NCBI GenBank assembly: GCA_045646865.1
Contig: JAZRLM010000012.1
Location: forward strand, 1-64,000
Reading direction: 5' to 3'
Length of the DNA: 64,000 nucleotides
Origin: SIG440 sp045646865
GTDB taxonomy: Bacteria; Bacillota; Clostridia; Monoglobales; Monoglobaceae
The notes under the pieces: model-generated
What the model saw: the letters and a program-made list of their open reading frames with translations, nothing else
What the model was told of the DNA's origin: nothing
The model's database searches: none
Shown: positions 14,846 through 23,047 of the stretch, one piece after another
Numbering within the stretch: the stretch's first letter is position 1
How the letters are laid out: every line of letters begins with the position of its first letter
Position numbers and translations under genes: made by a program

Positions 14846-16129
14846 TTGAAAACAGAGAAAATTGAGATTTCAAAGGGCGTATCCTTACGTTTTCTTGAAA
14901 CAGATAAATTCAAGACAAATGTGATGAGTGTGTATTTTCGCCTTCCTCTTGACAGAAAAACGGTTACAAAAGTGGCGCTTTTGCCAAGAGTATTAAAGAG
15001 GGGCAGCGAAAAGTACCCCACAATGAGCGACCTTTCAAGAAGGGCGCAGGAGCTTTACGGTGCATCACTTTCGGCAGATAACGGCAAAAGAGGAGACCTT
15101 ATGCTTCTTAAGGTGTCGGCGCAGTTTGTCAGCGACAGTTTTATTTCCGAAAGTATTTTTGGGGACGTATGCGAGCTTCTTAAAGAATTTGTCCTCTGCC
15201 CCGTTACAAAAGACGGTGGATTTGACAAGGCATATGTTCAGCAGGAGAAGGAAAATACAAAGAACTATATATTAGGACTTATAAACGACAAAAAGGAATA
15301 TGCGTCGGTACGATGCAATGAGATTATGTTTGAAGGCGACCCTTATGGTATAATTTCTCACGGCTATGCATCCGACCTTGATGAAATCGACGAAAAGAAC
15401 CTTTATGAATTCTATAAGGAAATGATTAAAACAGCAGGAGTTGACATTTATGTCAGCGGCAGTTTTGACAAAACTGCAGTAAAAAATGAGATTGAAAAGA
15501 ACTTTAAAGACGCCTTTGGCGACCGTGATGCGGTTGATTCAGAAACAGTTCTTGCTTTGGTTGAAGAAAATATTGATATAAAGAATGTGGTTGAAGAAAT
15601 GCCTGTTTCACAAAGTAAGCTTGCAATGGGCTTTAATTGCGGAATCGACCCAAGGTCGGATGAAAGCTATGCTCTTGCACTTTGTTCCTGTCTTTACGGC
15701 GGCAGTGCAATATCAAAGCTCTTTAACAATGTCCGCGAAAAGCTAAGTCTTGCTTATTATGTATTCTCGGCTGTTGACCGCCACAAGGGCTGCATGAAGG
15801 TTAATGCAGGTATCGAGGCGTCAAAGTATGATGAGGCGTTCAATGAAATTATGCTCCAGCTTGATATGATGAAAAAAGGCGAGTTTACCGACGAGGAAAT
15901 CGACTTTGCCCAAAAGACCTTTAAAAATTCTGTCGGTAGTATCACGGATAGTTTAGCTGCAACCGAAGATTTTTATATGGGACGTACGTTGCTTGGCATT
16001 GAAGAATCTGTTGACGAATACCTTGAGAAAATCAATAAAGTCACCCGCGAGGAAATAATAGCGGCGGCAGAGAAGATACAGCTTGATACGGTTTACTTTT
16101 TAAAGGGGGTACAGGGCAATGAAATTTGA
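14846..16129 (+). CDS. M16-family protein of the YmfF type (inactive subunit)
   Basis: The 427-residue protein has the M16 peptidase fold but no HxxEH zinc motif in its N-terminal half, as in YmfF. It still has the late signature FNNVREKLSLAYYVFS near 300, found in partner subunits. The B. subtilis YmfF/YmfH pair is annotated with EF-P 5-aminopentanol modification. I place the start at a TTG (14846) because AAAGGAG lies 8 bases upstream; a TTG 24 bases earlier lacks a site. It overlaps the active-type partner by 11 bases, implying a heterodimer. Confidence 0.82.
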   Translation: MKTEKIEISKGVSLRFLETDKFKTNVMSVYFRLPLDRKTVTKVALLPRVLKRGSEKYPTMSDLSRRAQELYGASLSADNGKRGDLMLLKVSAQFVSDSFISESIFGDVCELLKEFVLCPVTKDGGFDKAYVQQEKENTKNYILGLINDKKEYASVRCNEIMFEGDPYGIISHGYASDLDEIDEKNLYEFYKEMIKTAGVDIYVSGSFDKTAVKNEIEKNFKDAFGDRDAVDSETVLALVEENIDIKNVVEEMPVSQSKLAMGFNCGIDPRSDESYALALCSCLYGGSAISKLFNNVREKLSLAYYVFSAVDRHKGCMKVNAGIEASKYDEAFNEIMLQLDMMKKGEFTDEEIDFAQKTFKNSVGSITDSLAATEDFYMGRTLLGIEESVDEYLEKINKVTREEIIAAAEKIQLDTVYFLKGVQGNEI

Positions 16130-17414
16130 GTTGACAGAGAACAAGGCTCTTAAAGAACGTATCCTTTCAGGTGTTCACGAAAGCGGTTTAAGAGTGTATA
16201 TTATCCCTAAAAAGGGTTTCAGCAAATACTATGCAATTTACGGTACCGAATACGGCTCAATTGATGATGTGTTAAAGCTTCCCGAGGGCGAAATAAGACT
16301 TCCTGATGGAATTGCACACTTCCTTGAACACAAGCTCTTTGAAGAAGAGGACGGCAAGGATGCATTTGAAAAGTTTGCGGCAACAGGAGGTAACAGCAAT
16401 GCATTCACGAGCTTTGATATGACGGCTTATCTGTTTTCCTGCACCGAGAACTTTTATGAAAATCTTGACATCCTTATTGAATTTGTGAACAACCCATATT
16501 TCACAGATGCCAATGTGGCGAAAGAGCAGGGAATTATCGGTCAGGAAATCAAGATGTATGATGATGACCCCAACTGGCGGCTGTTCTTTAATATGCTTCA
16601 GGGAATGTATTACAAAAACCCTGTAAAGACCGATATTGCAGGAACGGTTGAAAGCATAAGCCATATAACCCCTGACCTTCTTTATAAGTGTACAAAGGCA
16701 TATTACAACCCGTCAAATATGATTCTTGTTATGGTGGGCGACATCGACCCCGAAAAGGCAGTATCCTATATTGATAAATATGTTAGCGTTGATAAGGATA
16801 TGGGCCGAATTGAAAAGCGGAGAGTTGACGAGCCTAAATGCGTTGCACAGAAAATTGTCAGACAGAAATTAAGCGTTTCAAAGCCCCAGTTCCTTATAGG
16901 CTTTAAGGAAAAGGAAGAGGGAATCAAAGGCAGAGAATTGCTTGTAAAACAGATAAAGACACAGATTTTAATGGAAGTTCTGTTTGGAAAAAGCAGTGAA
17001 TTCTTCACGGAACTTTATGATAAAGGTCTTATTGATGCTACATTTGGCTATGATACCGAGCTTGAGGTTGGCTACGGATTTTCGTCAATAAGCGGCGAAA
17101 GCTCAAAACCTGAGGAGGTTTATGAAAAGACACTTGAATATGTGGTAAAAAAGGCGGCAAAGCCTCTTGATAAAGGAGCGGTTGATGTTGCCAAGCGTGT
17201 GCTTATCGGGAAGAATTTAAGGCGTTTTAACAGTGTTGAACGTCTGGGCAACGACTTTATCCGTTGCTTTATGAGTGACATTAATCCACTTGAATACAGC
17301 GACATTGTTGAACAGGTTGCCATTGAACAGATTGAAGAAAGACTGAAGGAGCATTTTGACAAGGATGCTTGTGTGCTTTCGATAATTGAACCTCTGGGCG
17401 GTGATGACAAATGA
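16119..17414 (+). CDS. M16-family zinc peptidase of the YmfH type
   Basis: The 431-residue protein keeps the inverted zinc motif HFLEH (His67, Glu70, His71) with the downstream Glu region QGIIGQEIKMYDDDP near 146-160. Two M16 domains are recognisable. With the overlapping inactive YmfF-type partner it would form an active/inactive pair like other M16B peptidases. In Firmicutes the pair is linked to EF-P modification and processing. The gene is translationally coupled to both neighbours, with ATGA-type overlap to lgt. Confidence 0.88.
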   Translation: MKFELTENKALKERILSGVHESGLRVYIIPKKGFSKYYAIYGTEYGSIDDVLKLPEGEIRLPDGIAHFLEHKLFEEEDGKDAFEKFAATGGNSNAFTSFDMTAYLFSCTENFYENLDILIEFVNNPYFTDANVAKEQGIIGQEIKMYDDDPNWRLFFNMLQGMYYKNPVKTDIAGTVESISHITPDLLYKCTKAYYNPSNMILVMVGDIDPEKAVSYIDKYVSVDKDMGRIEKRRVDEPKCVAQKIVRQKLSVSKPQFLIGFKEKEEGIKGRELLVKQIKTQILMEVLFGKSSEFFTELYDKGLIDATFGYDTELEVGYGFSSISGESSKPEEVYEKTLEYVVKKAAKPLDKGAVDVAKRVLIGKNLRRFNSVERLGNDFIRCFMSDINPLEYSDIVEQVAIEQIEERLKEHFDKDACVLSIIEPLGGDDK

Positions 17415-18214
17415 TAAATATAATTTCCTTTCCCAACCTTGGTTGGGAATTCAGTATCAATCGCGTAGCTTTTACTGTTTTCGGAACGCCCGTATATTTT
17501 TACGGGCTTCTGATTGGCTTAGGACTGTTGCTTGCTGTTGCATATGGACTTTATGAGACAAAGCGTGTGGGAATTGAACATGATGATTTGTTTAATATGC
17601 TGCTGATTTCTTTGCCTGTTTCCATTATTTGTGCACGGCTTTACTATGTGGCTTTTCAGTGGGATTACTACAAAAATAATCTATCCGAGGTTATTAACAT
17701 TCGTGGCGGCGGTATTGCTATATACGGAGCGGTAATTGGTGCGGCTTTGGTGGTGTATACATATTGTCGTATAAAAAAACTCAGCATTGTAAAGTGCCTT
17801 GATGTGCTTTCAATCGGTCTGCTTATAGGTCAGATGGTGGGCAGATGGGGCAATTTTGTCAATGGCGAGGCTTTTGGCTCGCAGACCGACCTTCCATGGG
17901 CTATGACCATAGTGCAGGAGGGCTCTTTGATTGCAGAAATGGTTCATCCCACTTTTTTGTATGAGTCTTTGTGGAATGCTTTGGGCATTATTTTGTTGTG
18001 GCTGTACCGCAAGCATAAGAAATTCGAGGGCGAGCTGATTTGCGGATATATGATATGGTACGGTATTGGCAGAATGATGATTGAGGGGCTGCGTACAGAT
18101 TCGCTGATGCTTGGTAGTTTCCGTGTTTCGCAGCTTCTTTCGGTAGGTCTTGTTATTACAGGCATTATAATTGTAATTTTGAAAAGAAAATCCTTAAAAA
18201 CACTTGACAAATAG
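17411..18214 (+). CDS. lgt: Prolipoprotein diacylglyceryl transferase
   Basis: The 267-residue membrane enzyme transfers diacylglycerol from phosphatidylglycerol to the lipobox Cys of prolipoproteins. Seven hydrophobic segments are visible, with the family motifs VYFYGLLIGLG near 28-38, RGGGIAIYGAVIG near 97-109, and the signature GRWGNFVNGEAFG near 142-154, followed by HPTFLYES near 178-185. It overlaps the preceding peptidase gene by 4 bases. Confidence 0.95.
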   Translation: MINIISFPNLGWEFSINRVAFTVFGTPVYFYGLLIGLGLLLAVAYGLYETKRVGIEHDDLFNMLLISLPVSIICARLYYVAFQWDYYKNNLSEVINIRGGGIAIYGAVIGAALVVYTYCRIKKLSIVKCLDVLSIGLLIGQMVGRWGNFVNGEAFGSQTDLPWAMTIVQEGSLIAEMVHPTFLYESLWNALGIILLWLYRKHKKFEGELICGYMIWYGIGRMMIEGLRTDSLMLGSFRVSQLLSVGLVITGIIIVILKRKSLKTLDK

Positions 18215-18232
18215 GATTTTTTGAGTTACAAT
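18204..18232 (+). promoter_or_regulatory. SigA promoter of ylxM-ffh
   Basis: TTGACA (inside the end of lgt), 17 bases, TACAAT; 55 bases before ylxM. Confidence 0.65.
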
Positions 18233-18286
18233 AGCTGATGTGTAAAGTTAAAGTGCTTTACAGAACGATAAAAAGGAGCGGAAATT

Positions 18287-18658
18287 ATGGAAAAAAATGT
18301 TGAAATTTCTCTTCTTTTGAGTTTTTATAAGAATATGCTTACCGAAAGACAGGCAGACACCGTTGAACTTTATTACAATGATGATTTGTCGCTTTCAGAG
18401 GTGGGGGCGGAACTTGGCATAAGCCGTCAGGGTGTCCGCGACAATCTGAAACGCGCTGAGGGGATTCTGTATGATGTGGAATCAAAGCTGGGATTAGCTG
18501 CAAGATTCATTGAAATCAAGTCCAAACTCGGCGAGATTGACGATATTATTGCAGAGATTGAAAAGTCTCCCGAGGCAAGATTGCTTCCGGTCAGCATAAA
18601 AAAACAGATAAACCAAATCCTTACAATCGTTGCAGGAATCAACGATTTGGAGGAATAA
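18287..18658 (+). CDS. ylxM: YlxM/p13-family SRP-associated DNA-binding-like protein
   Basis: The 123-residue protein has a sigma-factor-like helix-turn-helix (LSLSEVGAELGISRQGVRDN near 34-53) preceded by YKNMLTERQADTVELYY. This is the standard upstream partner of ffh in Firmicutes and is thought to bind or stimulate SRP components. Ribosome site AAAAGGAG. It lies 31 bases before ffh. Confidence 0.9.
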   Translation: MEKNVEISLLLSFYKNMLTERQADTVELYYNDDLSLSEVGAELGISRQGVRDNLKRAEGILYDVESKLGLAARFIEIKSKLGEIDDIIAEIEKSPEARLLPVSIKKQINQILTIVAGINDLEE

Positions 18659-18689
18659 TTGATACATAATTTTATGAAGGAGTGAGCTT

Positions 18690-20051
18690 ATGGCGTTTGA
18701 AAGTCTGGCAGATAAATTGCAAAGCACGTTCAAAAAGCTTCGTGGCAAGGGCAAGGTTTCGGCCGCTGATTTAAAAGAAGCCATGCGCGAGGTTAAAATG
18801 GCACTCCTTGAGGCGGATGTCAATTTCAAAGTTGTTAAAAACTTTATAAATACCGTATCCGAGCGTGCATCGGGCGCCGAGGTTATGGAATCTCTTACCC
18901 CCGCACAGCAGGTTATAAAAATTGTTAACGAAGAGCTTATCGCACTTATGGGCGAGGAAGAACAAAAAATCAAGATTTCTTCCAGACCACCGACGGTTAT
19001 TATGATGACTGGCCTTCAGGGTGCAGGTAAAACAACCACTGCCGCAAAGCTTGGCGGACTTTTGAAGAAACAGGGCAAACGCCCTTTGCTTTGTGCCTGC
19101 GACGTTTACCGTCCTGCGGCTGTTAAACAGCTCCAGGTTGTTGGCTCTCAGCTTGACCTTCCTGTGTTTGCAATCGAGGGCAACACCAATCCCGTTGAAA
19201 TTGCAAAGAAGGCTTTAGACCACGCAAAGCTTCATTCTAATGACATACTCATTGTGGATACGGCAGGTCGACTGCACATCGATGAAGAGCTGATGGATGA
19301 ACTTAAAAACATTAAAGCGGCGGTTGAACCCACAGAAATTCTTCTTGTAGTTGATGCAATGACAGGTCAGGATGCAGTAAATGTTGCCGAAGCCTTTAAT
19401 AACGATTTGGAGATTGACGGTGTTGTTCTTACCAAACTTGACGGTGATACCCGTGGCGGTGCGGCACTTTCGGTCCGTGCGGTTACAAACAAGCCGATTA
19501 AGTTCTGTGGTATGGGCGAAAAGCTTACCGACCTTGAGGTATTTCATCCTCAGAGAATGGCATCAAGAATTTTGGGAATGGGCGATATGCTCAGTCTTAT
19601 CGAAAAGGCAGAGCAGGCTCTTGACGAAAAAAAGGCACTTGAGCTTGAACAGAAGATGCGCAGTAATACCTTTACTTACGGCGACTTCCTTGACCAGATG
19701 GAACAGATGAAAAAGATGGGCCCTCTGGAACAGCTTATCGGGATGATTCCCGGTATGAATACTGCACAGCTTAAGGATGTGCAGATTGACGAGAGAAAGA
19801 TGCTTCATACCGAGGCAATAATCAAGTCAATGACCAAGGGCGAGCGTGAAAACCGCGACAAACTTACACCAAAGCGCCGCGAAAGAATTGCCAAAGGCAG
19901 CGGTACCACCGTTGCAGATGTAAATGCACTCATCAAGCAGTTTGAACAGATGCAGAAAATGATGAAAATGATGTCCGGCGGCGGATTTGGTAAAAAAATG
20001 AAACAATTAGGCAAAATGGGCAAGATGGGAAAAATGAAATTCCCCTTTTAA
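18690..20051 (+). CDS. ffh: Signal recognition particle protein Ffh
   Basis: The 453-residue SRP GTPase targets membrane and secreted proteins cotranslationally. It has an N domain to about 90 and a G domain with P-loop GLQGAGKTT at 108-116. DTAGRL is near 190-195 and TKLDGD near 246-251. The C-terminal M domain is methionine-rich (QFEQMQKMMKMMSGGG) and binds 4.5S/6S-type SRP RNA and signal sequences. The SRP RNA gene itself is not in the window. Confidence 0.97.
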   Translation: MAFESLADKLQSTFKKLRGKGKVSAADLKEAMREVKMALLEADVNFKVVKNFINTVSERASGAEVMESLTPAQQVIKIVNEELIALMGEEEQKIKISSRPPTVIMMTGLQGAGKTTTAAKLGGLLKKQGKRPLLCACDVYRPAAVKQLQVVGSQLDLPVFAIEGNTNPVEIAKKALDHAKLHSNDILIVDTAGRLHIDEELMDELKNIKAAVEPTEILLVVDAMTGQDAVNVAEAFNNDLEIDGVVLTKLDGDTRGGAALSVRAVTNKPIKFCGMGEKLTDLEVFHPQRMASRILGMGDMLSLIEKAEQALDEKKALELEQKMRSNTFTYGDFLDQMEQMKKMGPLEQLIGMIPGMNTAQLKDVQIDERKMLHTEAIIKSMTKGERENRDKLTPKRRERIAKGSGTTVADVNALIKQFEQMQKMMKMMSGGGFGKKMKQLGKMGKMGKMKFPF

Positions 20052-20098
20052 CTAAAGAAAATTATTAATTAATATATATTTTTTGGAGGTAATTTATT

Positions 20099-20341
20099 AT
20101 GGCAGTAAAAATTCGTTTAAGAAGAATGGGTTCTAAGAAGGCTCCTTTTTACAGAGTAGTAGTAGCAGATTCAAGATACCCCAGAGACGGCAGATTTATC
20201 GAACAGGTTGGAACATACAATCCTATGACAAAGCCTGCAGCAGTTGATTTCGATGCTGAAAAGGTTGCAAAGTGGATTGGCAACGGTGCTCAGCCCACAG
20301 ATACAGTTAAGCGTCTTCTTAAAGAAAAGGGCATTATCTAA
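20099..20341 (+). CDS. rpsP: 30S ribosomal protein S16
   Basis: The 80-residue basic protein has the S16 pattern KIRLRRMGSKKAPFYRVVV near 4-22 and DSRYPRDGRFIEQVGTYNP near 25-43. It assists 30S assembly. Ribosome site TTGGAGGTAA. It is in its usual place after ffh. Confidence 0.97.
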   Translation: MAVKIRLRRMGSKKAPFYRVVVADSRYPRDGRFIEQVGTYNPMTKPAAVDFDAEKVAKWIGNGAQPTDTVKRLLKEKGII

Positions 20342-20366
20342 TTATCAGGACTGGCGGAATGTGTTT

Positions 20367-20394
20367 CATATGCCCTGCATTTGCAGGGCATATG
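20367..20394. other. Perfect 13-bp palindrome between rpsP and khpA
   Basis: CATATGCCCTGCA and its complement form a strong hairpin with no T-run after it, so it is more likely an RNA-processing or stability element than a terminator. Confidence 0.5.
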
Positions 20395-20457
20395 CCACCC
20401 AACTTCACTCACCCTGATTATATGTAAATAGGTGACCCGGATTTTGGAGGAAATGAA

Positions 20458-20685
20458 ATGAAAGAGCTTTTGGAATTTATTGCAAAATCAATGGTTTCAG
20501 AGCCTGATGCAGTTTCGATTGAAGAAAATGTTCAGGAAAACTCGATTGTTTTGACCTTGCACGTTGCAGAAGGCGATATGGGTAAGGTTATTGGCAAGCA
20601 GGGCAGAATAGCTAAGGCTATACGTACAGTTGTAAAAGCTGCTGCAAGCCACGAAAACAAAAAAGTTACGGTTGATATTGTGTAA
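20458..20685 (+). CDS. khpA: KH-domain RNA-binding protein KhpA
   Basis: The 75-residue protein is a single type II KH domain with the GXXG-type loop in GKVIGKQGRIAKAIRTVV near 42-59. KhpA binds RNA with KhpB and affects cell elongation and division in Firmicutes. Ribosome site TTGGAGGAA. Its place between rpsP and rimM is the standard one. Confidence 0.92.
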   Translation: MKELLEFIAKSMVSEPDAVSIEENVQENSIVLTLHVAEGDMGKVIGKQGRIAKAIRTVVKAAASHENKKVTVDIV

Positions 20686-20700
20686 CATTAAATAAGTAGC

Positions 20701-20726
20701 AGACTGTATCATTTTGGTACAGTCTT
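20701..20726. other. 8-bp hairpin between khpA and rimM
   Basis: AGACTGTA and TACAGTCT pair around a 9-base loop, followed by TTACTTGCTTTTA. It may be a weak terminator or attenuator within the operon. Confidence 0.4.
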
Positions 20727-20766
20727 TACTTGCTTTTATGAGTACGTTATGATTGAGGAATTTTAT

Positions 20767-21264
20767 ATGAAAAATAATCTTGAAATTGGACAAATAGTTA
20801 ATACCCACGGTCTTCGGGGCGACCTTAAGGTTATGCCCTGGTGTGATGATCCCGAAATTTTTGACGAGTTGGCGTATGTTATTATAGATGGCGAGGAATA
20901 TGATATCGAAAAATCCAGAATGCAAAAGAATATGGTTCTGCTGAAACTTGCGGGTATAGACGATATCAACGATGCCGAAAAATATCGCAATAAGATTCTT
21001 ACCGTTCCGCGTGAGGAGTTGGGCGACCTTCCTGATGGAACTTATTATATCTGCGACCTTCTGGGCTGCAATGTAACAACCGATGAGGGCAGGGATTTAG
21101 GCGAGATAAAAGACATAATTAAAACAGGCAGCAACGACGTGTATGTGGTTGAAGACGGTAGCGGCAAACAAGTTTTGATTCCCGTAATTGACGAGGTTGT
21201 TTTGTCTGTTGATGTTGATGAAAAGAAGATTGTTATTAAGCCTTTAAAAGGATTGATTGACTGA
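20767..21264 (+). CDS. rimM: 16S rRNA processing protein RimM
   Basis: The 165-residue protein has the N-terminal RimM beta-barrel (IGQIVNTHGLRGDLKVMPW near 8-26) and a C-terminal PRC-barrel (YYICDLLGCNVTTDEG). It helps mature the 30S head by binding S19. The start at 20767 is preferred over an ATG 18 bases earlier because TTGAGGAA lies 8 bases before it. It overlaps trmD by one base. Confidence 0.94.
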   Translation: MKNNLEIGQIVNTHGLRGDLKVMPWCDDPEIFDELAYVIIDGEEYDIEKSRMQKNMVLLKLAGIDDINDAEKYRNKILTVPREELGDLPDGTYYICDLLGCNVTTDEGRDLGEIKDIIKTGSNDVYVVEDGSGKQVLIPVIDEVVLSVDVDEKKIVIKPLKGLID

Positions 21265-22004
21265 TGGCTGAGTTACGAGTTGATATTTTAACGTTGTTTC
21301 CAGAAATGTTTGATGCGGTTTTGAATAATTCCATAATCGGCAGAGCGGTGGAAAACGGCATTTTAGAAATTAACTGCGTGCAGATAAGGGATTTTGCCTT
21401 TAACAAGCACAGACAGGTTGATGACTACCCATATGGCGGCGGTCAGGGAATGGTTATGCAGGCAGAGCCCATTTACCTTGCGTATATGAGCGTTTGCGAA
21501 GGACTTGACTACAAGCCGCTGACCATATATATGTCGCCGCAGGGCAAAACATTCAGACAGTCAACTGCTAAAAGACTGGCAAAGAAAAAGCATATAGTGA
21601 TTCTTTGCGGTCATTATGAGGGTGTTGACCAGAGAATACTTGATGAGATAGTTGATACAGAAATTTCAATGGGAGATTTTGTGCTTACGGGCGGCGAGAT
21701 TGCAGCTATGGCGGTGGTTGACGCAACTGCGCGGATGATTCCCGGGGTGCTTGCCTGCGAGGAAGCCTTTGCAGATGAATCGCATTTTTCCGGGTTGCTT
21801 GAATACCCACAGTATACCCGTCCTGCAGAGTGGCATGGGAAATGCGTGCCCGAGGTTCTAATGAACGGTAACCATAAGCTGATACAGGAGTGGAAACGCA
21901 AGGCGGCGATTGAAAATACTTACCGCAAACGTCGTGGAATGTTGTCAAAGGCAACTCTTGACAGGAAGGATATAGAAATATTGCAAAAACTTAAGGGAGA
22001 ATAG
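21264..22004 (+). CDS. trmD: tRNA (guanine-N1)-methyltransferase TrmD
   Basis: The 246-residue SPOUT enzyme methylates G37 next to the anticodon, using S-adenosylmethionine. Family features are LTLFPEMFDAVLNNSIIGRA near 9-28, DYPYGGGQGMVM near 54-65, the knot residues ILCGHYEGVDQR near 111-122, and SMGDFVLTGGEIAAM near 132-146. Normally rplS (L19) follows trmD in Firmicutes, but here the operon ends and a damaged transporter gene follows. Confidence 0.96.
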   Translation: MAELRVDILTLFPEMFDAVLNNSIIGRAVENGILEINCVQIRDFAFNKHRQVDDYPYGGGQGMVMQAEPIYLAYMSVCEGLDYKPLTIYMSPQGKTFRQSTAKRLAKKKHIVILCGHYEGVDQRILDEIVDTEISMGDFVLTGGEIAAMAVVDATARMIPGVLACEEAFADESHFSGLLEYPQYTRPAEWHGKCVPEVLMNGNHKLIQEWKRKAAIENTYRKRRGMLSKATLDRKDIEILQKLKGE

Positions 22005-22103
22005 CGGTTATTTTGCTGAAAATTTTAAGATACTGTTGTTTTTCAAAGAATATTATGTTATAATTAATTATTAAGATTGATACAGCCAGTCTGGGAGATT
22101 TTT

Positions 22104-22831
22104 ATGGAAATATTTTTTCTTACACTTAAACAAATGTTTATGAAAAATCTAATCAATCTTCCGAAAAGATGTATCAAAGGAATATTTATAAATATGCAAT
22201 GACCTTTGGCAACTACGGTTTTATGGGAAATTTCATTATCCTTGGAGTATGGGGAAACGAAATGTTTTATAAATATTCAATGTTTGTCTTTGTTGTTGGT
22301 ATTATATGTAGTGGCTGGGGATTATACATACTCATTCCTAAAGAACAAAATGCCGGTATTGCGGCAAACTTGAAAAAAGGTCTTTTAACACCGCCCATAA
22401 TTGCACTTGTTGCAGGTATGATTATCGGTCTGGTTGGTCTTAGCAAATACATTCCTGACTTTGTGATTACTGCTTTTGATAATGCAGGTAAGTGTCAGGG
22501 TCCGGTTGCAATGCTTCTTGCAGGATTTGTAATCGGCGGATTCAATTTAAAAAAGCTGTTATTCAATAAAAAGGTATATTTAGCTTCGTTGTTGAGACTT
22601 ATTATAATACCTGCTGTCATAATGGTGGTGCTTAAACTGCTTGGCTTAAATGATGAAATCAGGACTCTTGCATTGATTTGTTTTGCCACACCACTTGGAC
22701 TTAACACTATTGTTTATCCTGCTGCTTATGGCGGCGATGCTCAGACAGGTGCATCTGTGACAATGATTTCTACCACACTTTCGGTAATTACAATACCGCT
22801 GATGTATTTGGTATTTATTGAACTGTTATAG
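22104..22831 (+). pseudogene. AEC-family (auxin efflux carrier-like) transporter, deleted 5' region
   Basis: A family-like start (MEIFFLTLKQMF at 22104) shifts frame and jumps within about 60 bases to the middle of the protein (SSEKMYQRNIYKYAMTFGNYG in another frame). The latter then runs 221 residues to a normal C terminus with hydrophobic segments and GLNTIVYPAAYGGD. Intact AEC permeases have about 310 residues, so roughly 100 internal residues are lost. The remaining frame from 22169 could be translated but lacks several helices. AEC proteins export or import organic acids or similar. Promoter-like TTGTTT/TATAAT hexamers lie upstream. Confidence 0.65.
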
Positions 22832-22871
22832 TAAAGTATTGATATCTGAACGGGTTAATCGTTTTATATAT

Positions 22872-23021
22872 AATAGGAAATTATGTAATTTCCTATTATA
22901 TATAAAAACAAAATTTAAATTGCCCGTGCAAAATTTTCGGCTTTGCCGAAATGCACTTGGGCAAACAAAGCGTTATTACTTGGACCGCCGCCTGCGGCGA
23001 GTGGCGAAGCTGCTTTGTTCT
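22872..23021 (+). repeat. Three-hairpin interspersed element, copy A
   Basis: The 150-bp element contains hairpin 1 (AATAGGAAATTA with its complement), hairpin 2 (TTGCCC-GTGCA...TGCAC-GGGCAA with inner TCGGC/GCCGA), and hairpin 3 (AACAAAGC with GCTTTGTT enclosing CGCC/GGCG). A second copy is at 52479-52622. It ends 26 bases before the start codon of the zinc-ribbon gene, so it would lie in that gene's 5' untranslated region. Confidence 0.75.
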
Positions 23022-23047
23022 ATTAAAGGAAAACGGAGGAAAATCTG

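Noticed and set aside
20367..20394. Intrinsic terminator after rpsP
   Set aside because: The stem is strong but no T-run follows, and the operon clearly continues to khpA.
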